From the NCBI GenBank assembly GCA_012511955.1, contig JAAZFC010000113.1, forward strand, positions 1-64,000: 64,000 nt of DNA. Direction: 5' to 3'. The notes below the pieces were generated by a model. The model was not told the DNA's origin and made no database searches. It saw only the letters and a program-made list of their open reading frames with translations. The translations under genes were made by a program, and so were the position numbers. Source of the stretch: Fibrobacter sp. GTDB taxonomy: Bacteria > Fibrobacterota > Fibrobacteria > Fibrobacterales > Fibrobacteraceae. Position 1 is the stretch's first letter; each line of letters begins with the position of its first letter. Shown here in pieces: positions 55,179 through 62,552 of the stretch.

Positions 55179-55999
55179 GCATGTTTAGAGCGCCGGCCCA
55201 TTTCTAAAATATGGTTAGTTTCAGTATCACTTTTCAATTTGATGATTTGGTTAAGGGTGTTTACCGCATTTTCTGCAGTGGTCATCACTCCCACCAAAAA
55301 GAATTTTAGCCATTGAGTTAAGTCATTTTTTTCTCTCACCACCGTCAAATTATCATAATAAAGGCTTTTGTGCTTTTCAAAAAAATCTGACAAATACAAC
55401 AGGGGTTTTTCTAAAATCCCATTGCTAACTAGGTACAAAGTAATCAACAACCTTCCAATTCTGCCATTTCCATCCAAAAAAGGGTGAATTGTTTCAAATT
55501 GATAATGAGCAATGGCAATGCGTATTAAGTGAGGGATTTTGATTTCTGGATTGTTCAAAAACTTTTCAAAATCAGCTAATAAATCTGGCAGTTCGGTATG
55601 CGTCGGAGGGACAAAAATGGCATCAGCTAAACTTACGCCGCCAATCCAGTTTTGCGAGTCTCTAAATTCCCCTGGAGTTTTGTGATCTCCCCTTGCGCCA
55701 GAAAGCAGCACTTTGTGCGTATTTTTAATCAACCGATTAGATAAAGGCAGCTTGTTTAGCTTAGCCAAGGCGCTATTCATGGCTTTTACATAGTTGTTTA
55801 CCTTTTGCCAATCGTCTCGCATTTTTGGATCTATATCTTTTTCCTCACTTAAAGCTTCTTCAATGTTGGTACGCGCACCTTCAATGCGGCTAGAAACCAC
55901 CGCTTCTTTAAAGGTATGCATAATGATAAACCTATCGGTATCGGGTACCAAACGCGAAAAAGAGTTCAGTTCTCCTAGCTTAAAAGAGGCTTTTTCCAA
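55148..55999 (-). CDS. Fic family protein, disrupted at its C terminus
   Basis: Residues 1-270 match a normal Fic protein: the SSRIEGA-type inhibitory helix near residue 36, FVPPTHTELP, and HPFLDGNGRIGR. The normal family continues with a winged helix; here the frame ends after GRRSKHARQ with seven unrelated residues. The lost part is recovered in another frame (55068-55178). The start is a TTG at 55999, but the upstream frame stays open with Fic-like sequence (Y-L-W-T-D-P-E-I-N-D-L), so the original start was probably further up. AMP-transferase activity of the core could survive; DNA binding probably not. Confidence 0.8.
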   Translation of the reverse strand: MEKASFKLGELNSFSRLVPDTDRFIIMHTFKEAVVSSRIEGARTNIEEALSEEKDIDPKMRDDWQKVNNYVKAMNSALAKLNKLPLSNRLIKNTHKVLLSGARGDHKTPGEFRDSQNWIGGVSLADAIFVPPTHTELPDLLADFEKFLNNPEIKIPHLIRIAIAHYQFETIHPFLDGNGRIGRLLITLYLVSNGILEKPLLYLSDFFEKHKSLYYDNLTVVREKNDLTQWLKFFLVGVMTTAENAVNTLNQIIKLKSDTETNHILEMGRRSKHARQMIWLLFL

Positions 56000-56051
56000 T
56001 AAGTCATTAATTTCGGGGTCGGTCCAAAGATATCCATATATTACAACCTTT

Positions 56052-56119
56052 ATTTTACTTTCACCTTTTAAAGTAAAATAAGAATATTTATAATTTACTT
56101 TTAGCTCGGAAAGTAAAAT
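56052..56119. promoter_or_regulatory. Array of four alternating TTTACTTT/AAAGTAAA boxes upstream of the Fic gene
   Basis: Boxes lie at 56054-56061 (TTTACTTT), 56070-56077 (AAAGTAAA), 56094-56101 (TTTACTTT) and 56110-56117 (AAAGTAAA). The first pair extends to a perfect 10-base inverted repeat. The two pairs have the same 8-base gap and repeat at exactly 40 bases. This looks like an operator for a dimeric regulator, possibly the Fic protein's own lost winged helix (inference). Confidence 0.6.
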
Positions 56120-56188
56120 ATAAGCTCAATTTCCCCCAATTTTTAGCGTTTCGACCCAGTAAATCGAAGTTTGGGGGCAAAATTTTAC

Positions 56189-56638
56189 CTACATATAAAT
56201 CACTTTCACTTTAATTGTAGTGTTTTCTTTTAATTCAAAACTTGCTTTTTTATAATTTGGGCGATTAGTCAATCCCAGCGAAGAATAATTTGAAAATCCT
56301 ATCCCTTCTTTGGGTAAAATCATTCCTTTATCAATTTTCCCGTTATTGTTTTCATCATGCAAAATATTCACTGCATAAACACCTTTGGGCAAATTGGTAA
56401 AAGTGTATTGAGCCTCCCCATTTGCAATAGCTACTTTCTTCATTTTAAAGTGATTTTTGTAATGTTCATCAGGGATAGTCCCGTCTTTATTATACAGCGC
56501 TATTTGAACCACACCTTTTGAATTCCTCAAATTTTCTGCTATTACTGTTAAACTAACCCCCTGGTCGGAAGCATTTGTAACAGAAATCAACAACAAAATC
56601 GAAGCTATAATGATTGATATTAACGATTTTCTATTCAT
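56189..56638 (-). CDS. DUF2141 domain secreted protein
   Basis: A 149-aa protein with a signal peptide (~1-23) and a beta-sandwich of the DUF2141 family. Recognisable segments are GVVQIALYN, LPKGVYAVNILHDENNNGKID (a possible Ca-binding loop) and EGIGFSN. The function of DUF2141 is not known; it is an envelope protein by its signal peptide. It stands alone, with the Fic region downstream and ParD remnants upstream. Confidence 0.82.
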   Translation of the reverse strand: MNRKSLISIIIASILLLISVTNASDQGVSLTVIAENLRNSKGVVQIALYNKDGTIPDEHYKNHFKMKKVAIANGEAQYTFTNLPKGVYAVNILHDENNNGKIDKGMILPKEGIGFSNYSSLGLTNRPNYKKASFELKENTTIKVKVIYM

Positions 56639-56666
56639 TTAATTTAAAATAAGCTTAAATTGCCGT

Positions 56667-56753
56667 GAAGCAATACAAAAAGGCATAAGCGGCGGCTTAG
56701 CCCATGATTTTGACCCTGAAAAGAGTCCAAAGTTTGTTTTAAGAGTTTGCTAA
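56667..56753 (+). pseudogene. Remnant of a second parD antitoxin gene (3' end)
   Basis: Twenty-nine codons ending in TAA read E-A-I-Q-K-G-I-S-G-G-L-A-H-D-F-D-P-E-K, matching the end of the intact ParD just downstream (K-A-I-Q-E-G-I-N-S-G-I-A-H-D-F-N-P-E-K). The DNA is similar too. The N-terminal ribbon-helix-helix part is absent. This is a decayed tandem duplicate or the product of recombination. Confidence 0.7.
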
Positions 56754-56774
56754 TTTACCAAAATTTGGTAAATT
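56752..56774. promoter_or_regulatory. 23-bp palindrome in front of parD, candidate autoregulatory operator
   Basis: Arms AATTTACC (56752-56759) and GGTAAATT (56767-56774) flank AAAATTT, which extends the symmetry to the central base. It ends 16 bases before the parD ATG, where ParD-type repressors usually bind. Confidence 0.6.
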
Positions 56775-56790
56775 TAAAAGAGGTGGAAAT

Positions 56791-57024
56791 ATGAAAAACA
56801 CATCAGTATCACTTGGAACTCATTTCGATGATTTTGTAAGCAATCAAGTTGTTACGGGTCGTTATAAAAATGTCAGCGAAGTAATCCGAGCAGGATTGCG
56901 ACTCTTAGAAGATGAAGAAAGTAAACACGCTGCCCTTAAAAAAGCCATTCAAGAAGGTATAAACAGCGGCATAGCCCATGATTTTAACCCTGAAAAGCAT
57001 CTTAATCAATTAAAAACGCTTTAA
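56791..57024 (+). CDS. parD: ParD-family antitoxin (orphan)
   Basis: A 77-aa ribbon-helix-helix antitoxin. The N-terminal strand/helix region (NTSVSLGTHFDDFVSNQV) and helix (YKNVSEVIRAGLRLLEDEE) match ParD. The C-terminal tail, which normally wraps the ParE toxin, is present. AGAGGTGG is the ribosome-binding site. No ParE lies downstream: the convergent recD gene ends inside its last codon (4-base overlap). It may control toxins elsewhere or be a leftover. Confidence 0.85.
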   Translation: MKNTSVSLGTHFDDFVSNQVVTGRYKNVSEVIRAGLRLLEDEESKHAALKKAIQEGINSGIAHDFNPEKHLNQLKTL

Positions 57025-58994
57025 CCCTCAAAATTGTCATCTAAAATACCGCTATCTCGGGTGAGGGTGCGGTGCAACCAGCGGCTGCCGAGTTCTCTTT
57101 GCCAACCGTAAATTTGCAGAGATTCTTTGGTGCGCGTAACCCCTGTATAAATGATTTCGCGGGAGAGCAAAATACTGTCTTGGGAGGGTAAAACCAGTAG
57201 CACATTGTCATATTCGCTACCTTGGGCTTTGTGCACAGTCATGGCATGGCACAACTCATGTTTTGGCAAATTAGCCAATGATATAATACGAAACTTCGAG
57301 CCCATTTCACATAAAAAACCCAAACCTTCGGCGCATTTTACCACCACGCCAGTATCCCCGTTAAAAAGGTCTAGCTTATAAGAATTACGCTGAATTAGCA
57401 GCGGAGTTCCAGCCACAAATTCATGGCTACGCAACCAGCTGTGCTGTATATGTTGATTAATAGCATGGACTCCTTGAACGCTACCTTTAATAGGGCACAA
57501 AATTCTACTGCGATTCAAATGCGCAATCACCGCTTGGGCAGCAGCATGATCCTGGGGCAATTCATCGTTTAATTGGTGGTTTTCAAAATCCTGTTGGCAG
57601 CTACGGAGATATTCATTTTTATAGCGCAGCTCCATCCACTGTTGCAAAGTTGTGGCTAAATCTTCAGGGGCTTGGCTTAGTTCACCACCTTTTTGCAAAA
57701 TATCTTCAAATTTATCCACATTTCCCTCTTGCACCGCTTGGGCCAGTTCCCCAATAGACTGATTATAGCGAAACGAGTGGGTCAGTAGCATAATATTATC
57801 AACCAGAGGATTATTTGTCCCCCTAAAACGCATGGATTTATGATTTTCGGCGCTGTGTGGCACTTTGCCCATAATTTTTTGCAGTTGTTTATCGCGCTCA
57901 GCGCTCAAAGTAGCAAGCGTAGCATTGCCATAAAATGCTCCGCTTAAATCCCCTAAAACCGCTCCGGCATTCACACTGGGTAGCTGATTTTTATCGCCCA
58001 GTAACACAAGCTGACATTCGGGATCCAAAGCATCGAGAAATTTGGCAAACATGCTTAAATCTATCATGCTACTTTCATCTATAATCACCAATTTATAGGG
58101 CAATTTATTGTCAGCATTATAGGTAAAATCGTTGCTTCTCCTGCTAAAACGCAACAATATATGCAAAGTGCTGCTACGCAAGTCATGGAATTTAGACATA
58201 TCTTGGAGCTGATTTTGCACGCTTTCCTTAAGGCGAGCGGCGGCCCGTCCAGTAGGAGCAGCTAAGGCCACATCAGAAGATTCTAATTCGGGATTCAAGT
58301 TTTTTATAGTGCGAATAATTTGCGCGCAGACTGTAGTCTTTCCCGTACCCGGCCCCCCAGAAATAATGGTTGTACGGTTTTGACAAGCTAAAATCACCGC
58401 CGCTAACTGGCGCTGATGGAGCGAAAACTCATTTTGAGAAAAAATTTGCTGCAAAGCCTCGCTTATTGCGGAATCGCTGTAGTCAGTGCGCTCCAAACGG
58501 GAGAAAAACTGCTTTTTTACCACTTCTTCGGCGGTGTAAAAGCGATGAAAACTCCATCCCACATTGCGGCGCACAATCAATGGTTGCACAGGAGCGAGGG
58601 ATTCTTCGTCAGATGACTCCTCACTTACCAACCAAGACCTAAATTTCACTGCGGCTAGCTGTGTTCCTAGAGATAATAAAGCCTCCGTTTCGCTAAATTT
58701 CTGCTCCAAAATCTGCTCTGCTAAAGTGATGTGTCGCTGTAACACTTCGCAGACATTCAAAGGCAAAAGTGTGCTACCTTTTTGCAATTGCACAAATAAT
58801 AAGGTCAAAAACAGCAATAATTCACCATCTTGGTAGCTATTTTCCCAGCTTTCAAGGGGATTTTCGATAAAAGCCACCAAATTTTCATCCGGGTAAACCC
58901 CTTGATATAACAGGCGAATTTGCCGACGACTAAGGGGATGAAGCATATTTGCTTCGGATAAAAATCTCAAAAAATTTAAAGCAGAATTATTCAT
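57021..58994 (-). CDS. recD: Exodeoxyribonuclease V subunit alpha (RecD)
   Basis: A 657-aa SF1B 5'-3' helicase. Walker A GGPGTGKTT is near residue 215 and the Walker B/DEAH-like LVIIDESSMID near 305. The C-terminal UvrD_C_2-like part includes AMTVHKAQGSEYDNV. It is the fast motor of RecBCD, which processes DNA double-strand ends. It overlaps recB by 8 bases; its end overlaps the convergent parD stop. Confidence 0.93.
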   Translation of the reverse strand: MNNSALNFLRFLSEANMLHPLSRRQIRLLYQGVYPDENLVAFIENPLESWENSYQDGELLLFLTLLFVQLQKGSTLLPLNVCEVLQRHITLAEQILEQKFSETEALLSLGTQLAAVKFRSWLVSEESSDEESLAPVQPLIVRRNVGWSFHRFYTAEEVVKKQFFSRLERTDYSDSAISEALQQIFSQNEFSLHQRQLAAVILACQNRTTIISGGPGTGKTTVCAQIIRTIKNLNPELESSDVALAAPTGRAAARLKESVQNQLQDMSKFHDLRSSTLHILLRFSRRSNDFTYNADNKLPYKLVIIDESSMIDLSMFAKFLDALDPECQLVLLGDKNQLPSVNAGAVLGDLSGAFYGNATLATLSAERDKQLQKIMGKVPHSAENHKSMRFRGTNNPLVDNIMLLTHSFRYNQSIGELAQAVQEGNVDKFEDILQKGGELSQAPEDLATTLQQWMELRYKNEYLRSCQQDFENHQLNDELPQDHAAAQAVIAHLNRSRILCPIKGSVQGVHAINQHIQHSWLRSHEFVAGTPLLIQRNSYKLDLFNGDTGVVVKCAEGLGFLCEMGSKFRIISLANLPKHELCHAMTVHKAQGSEYDNVLLVLPSQDSILLSREIIYTGVTRTKESLQIYGWQRELGSRWLHRTLTRDSGILDDNFEG

Positions 58995-61900
58995 TATTAT
59001 CTCTAAGAATTAAACTGTGAATTTGCGCTTGGGCTTTTTGCCAATGCTGTTTAAGCTCCGCAGAAGATGCAGTCCAAACTCCCTGGCTGCTTTGAGCTTG
59101 AGTACCTCGTAAAAAAAGATAAATAGCGCCGCCCACCAGGGCATCGGGGTCAAATTGTTTCACAAATTGCTCCAAAGCATGGTTATAAATAGCCGCTTGC
59201 AGGGTATATTGGCTCGTTTCCATGGATTTTTGCAACTGATCGGGGCCATAATCGCTCAAAAAGTTGCTTTTCCAATCCAGCACAAAGTAGTGATTTTCAT
59301 ATTTAAAAACCAAGTCCATAAAACCAAATAAATTCCCTGCCATGTTAGCGGAAACGGGGTCATCTAAACGCAGATGATATTCCATTTCATCTAAGCGATC
59401 GGCGGCGGGAATGCTTAGCAAATCAAAGTCGGAACCCCCAAGAGGATTAGGGATTTGCGCCCGCAAAGTATGCCACACAATTTGCGCACAAAGCTGTACG
59501 GAGGCAGGCAAAAGTTCAGAATCGCGCACCACATTTTGCGCATTTAAGCTACTGGTAATTAACTCTTGTACTTCAGGGTTTTCCAGCAAAGCATCGGGGC
59601 TGGCGGATTTTTGCACCAAGTCATAGTCGATATTTTCGAAAATGCTATGCAAAGCGGTTCCCGTATGCGCTCCCGGGGGGAGCAACTTGCGATTTTCTTC
59701 GGCGGATTCTAGTAAAAACGCATCTGCCAAAGGAACTTCGTCATCGGTGAAAATGCGACCCCCGTCACTGCGCAAAGACACAGAGCCATGGCTGCTGTGA
59801 CGAGCCAGGGCAGAGTACGATGTTTGCAGTCTGGTGCGATGGGGAATTTGCGCAGCTTTTATCTCAGCGGAGCTTATTTCTGCGTCATATTTAGCATGAT
59901 TTTGAGACGAAGTTAATTCTTCTTTTTCTGAATCAGGAATATTTATTTCCACCGTTATATCTGCAATATCTTTGTCCGTAATAAAAGGGAACGATTGAGG
60001 ATATTTCTTTTTAGCATCATCCAAAGCAGGATTAATAAAATGCGCACTGGTACTACCTTTTGTAGTAATATGCCAATAGGGGATAAATTGCGCATATTTA
60101 GCGCGAGTCAAAGCCACATACCATAAGCGTTGATCTTCTTCTTTTTCCTGCTTGTCAGCCTCTTTCTTTACATTTTCATCCCATGGTTTGATAGCCAGTT
60201 TCATGGTTTTATCAGGTTTATGATAAACATTATAAGAGGTAATTTTAGTGTTTGCACCCCCAAAACCTGTGGCAAAAAACACCACATCAAATTCCAAGCC
60301 TTTGGATTTGTGCATGGTCAACAGTTCCACTGCCCCTTGCCCCGTGGCGCGATAAAAAGTGTTTTCCGCATCTGTTTCTTTGATTTCCTCGTCATATAAG
60401 CTTTGCATACGCAAGCACAGTTCACGCCAACCAAAATTTTCTTGACGCAACAGTTTTAACGCATAAGCAAAAAGCTGTTGGGTTGCGGTAAAAGCACGAG
60501 CTCCTCCAGGCTGTTCTAACTGGCGTTTAGATATTTGCGTATCTTGCCCAATGCGATCGAAAAGAATTTCATATTGGCGGTGTTCAAGCAAAGGCAACCA
60601 TTTAGCCAATTGCTGCTGCACCTTGCTTAAATGAGTGCCTCGTTCATCATCACAATGCAAATCTTCTACTTTTTTATCAAAAAACATTCCCAAAGCGCAG
60701 CGCATTAAAGCACTGGGATCTTTAGGATTTAGCAAGGCCTGAAATAAGTGCAAAACTTCTAAGGCTTCTAAAGAAGTAAAGAGCCCCGATTCGCCTCCCA
60801 AGTTGGCAGGAACACCGTGCTTACGCAAAAGTCTTAATAATGGGGGAAATTCGCTGTTTTTCCGACATAAAATGGCGATTCTTTCAGGTGCCACCCCTTT
60901 TTTCACCAAATGCGCAATGGTATCAGCTATCCAGTGATTTAAAGTCTGGGTTTGAGCAGGTTTATTGGTTTTCACCCTATGTTTTTCGGGTAAATTCCAC
61001 ACAAAAGTGCGGGTGGCTTCTTTTTTAAACAAAAAATCTAATTCAGGCTTTTTGTCTTTTTCACCGTCTTTAATTCCAACTTTCACATTTTCATATTTTT
61101 CTTCAAACCAATCACCAGCTGAAAAAATCGCATTGTAATCTTCAATTAGTTGCGCATCAGAACGATAGTTGGTATTTAAGGTGGCAATTTTTTGAGAATC
61201 ATTGTTGGACACCAAATTCATAGCTTCATTACAAGTGTTGACATCAGCACCCTGAAAGCGATAAATGGATTGCTTGGGGTCGCCTATTAAAAACAATACT
61301 CGTTCCATAGCATTTTCGTTTTTTGCATAAAAAATACTACGAAAAATACTCCATTGATCCGCACTAGTATCTTGAAACTCATCGATAATTCCAAAAGCAA
61401 ATTGCTCTTGCATTGCAGGGAGTAAAGTAGAATCTGGTTTTTGTAATTCCGCTGCTAAATTACTAATCATGGAGTCAAAAGTGATTAAACCCTTCTCTTG
61501 CAAGTGATCTTGATAAGCCTTGCGCAACTTATAAAATAAACTAGCGAATTTAGTGCTTTTTTTACTTTTGGGATAATAACGAACTTTTTCCAAAAGATGG
61601 TTTAGAGGAGATAAGTCAGTACCATCAATACGCGAAGTGCTAAAAGTTACTTCATTATTTTTGTACTCAGTGAGATAGTGTAAATCATTCAACAATTGTT
61701 CCGGATTCGTTGCATCAGCTTGAGTAATATCAGTAAATAATGTTTGTAAATTTTCTGATAAAGCTGGCCTAGAAGGTTGCAGCTTTTTCCCATCCTTTAA
61801 ACACTGTCGCATCCAATTGTCAATTTTCGGATCTAAATTCTCATACATCTGCACAAACTGTTGCTTAATTTCAGCGGGAGTATATAATGGAGACCCCCAA

Positions 61901-62532
61901 GGCTGTTCGCCAAAAATAACGGCATCGTTGGAACTTGTTTTTTTGGCAATATCCTCCAAAATCCCCAAGGAAGCTTCGCCATACTCCGCAAAAAACTCTT
62001 GGATAATCTGAGTTAAATCCTCAGATAAATCTGTGCGGCGCAAAAAGTTGCGTATTACCAACTCACTCACATCGGAGCTAGAGGCGATTTCCTGCTTTAA
62101 AGGCGATTTGCTTTCAAAGGGATTGCTTTGCAAATACTTGTTGCAAAATCCATGAATGGTAAAAATACTAGCTTCATCAAAGGCGTTAATATTGCTTTCT
62201 AAATGCTGAATCAATGGATCATTTTGCTCTTGGGATTCTTTTTGCAATTCTACAATATGCTCAGCGATTTTTTCACGAATGCGCATTTTTAGTTCGCCGG
62301 TGGCTTTTTCGGTAAATGTTACCACCAAAACTTCGTCGAGATTCAAACGCTGCTCACGGATTCCAGGTAGCATTTCTGGTTCCAAGCACAATAGTTCTAA
62401 AACCAAGTGTTCAATGGTATAAGTTTTGCCAGTTCCCGCCGAAGCTGAAACAGCAAAGTGGCGCCATTTTTTTTGGCCAGTGGCGCATTCTTCAATAATT
62501 TGCTTATGCAATGGTTTCGATTTTTCTTTCAT
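58987..62532 (-). CDS. recB: Exodeoxyribonuclease V subunit beta (RecB)
   Basis: The 1181-aa protein has a 3'-5' UvrD-type helicase and a C-terminal nuclease. Walker A SASAGTGKT lies near residue 27-35, FGIIDEFQDTSADQW near 385, and LIGDPKQSIYRFQGAD near 420. LTMHKSKGLEFDVV marks motif V-VI. The nuclease domain is near the end with VLDWKSN holding the catalytic Asp and Lys. It lies between recC (21 bases upstream) and recD in the usual order C-B-D. Confidence 0.94.
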   Translation of the reverse strand: MKEKSKPLHKQIIEECATGQKKWRHFAVSASAGTGKTYTIEHLVLELLCLEPEMLPGIREQRLNLDEVLVVTFTEKATGELKMRIREKIAEHIVELQKESQEQNDPLIQHLESNINAFDEASIFTIHGFCNKYLQSNPFESKSPLKQEIASSSDVSELVIRNFLRRTDLSEDLTQIIQEFFAEYGEASLGILEDIAKKTSSNDAVIFGEQPWGSPLYTPAEIKQQFVQMYENLDPKIDNWMRQCLKDGKKLQPSRPALSENLQTLFTDITQADATNPEQLLNDLHYLTEYKNNEVTFSTSRIDGTDLSPLNHLLEKVRYYPKSKKSTKFASLFYKLRKAYQDHLQEKGLITFDSMISNLAAELQKPDSTLLPAMQEQFAFGIIDEFQDTSADQWSIFRSIFYAKNENAMERVLFLIGDPKQSIYRFQGADVNTCNEAMNLVSNNDSQKIATLNTNYRSDAQLIEDYNAIFSAGDWFEEKYENVKVGIKDGEKDKKPELDFLFKKEATRTFVWNLPEKHRVKTNKPAQTQTLNHWIADTIAHLVKKGVAPERIAILCRKNSEFPPLLRLLRKHGVPANLGGESGLFTSLEALEVLHLFQALLNPKDPSALMRCALGMFFDKKVEDLHCDDERGTHLSKVQQQLAKWLPLLEHRQYEILFDRIGQDTQISKRQLEQPGGARAFTATQQLFAYALKLLRQENFGWRELCLRMQSLYDEEIKETDAENTFYRATGQGAVELLTMHKSKGLEFDVVFFATGFGGANTKITSYNVYHKPDKTMKLAIKPWDENVKKEADKQEKEEDQRLWYVALTRAKYAQFIPYWHITTKGSTSAHFINPALDDAKKKYPQSFPFITDKDIADITVEINIPDSEKEELTSSQNHAKYDAEISSAEIKAAQIPHRTRLQTSYSALARHSSHGSVSLRSDGGRIFTDDEVPLADAFLLESAEENRKLLPPGAHTGTALHSIFENIDYDLVQKSASPDALLENPEVQELITSSLNAQNVVRDSELLPASVQLCAQIVWHTLRAQIPNPLGGSDFDLLSIPAADRLDEMEYHLRLDDPVSANMAGNLFGFMDLVFKYENHYFVLDWKSNFLSDYGPDQLQKSMETSQYTLQAAIYNHALEQFVKQFDPDALVGGAIYLFLRGTQAQSSQGVWTASSAELKQHWQKAQAQIHSLILRDNNE

Positions 62533-62552
62533 GGTATAAAATTCGGTTTATA

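Noticed and set aside
56052-56119. Repeats read as a CRISPR array
   Set aside because: Boxes are only 8-10 bases, alternate in orientation and have fixed short spacers; this is operator-like, not CRISPR.
57025-57300. A ParE toxin gene downstream of parD
   Set aside because: No plus-strand frame there resembles ParE; the region is the 3' end of recD on the other strand.
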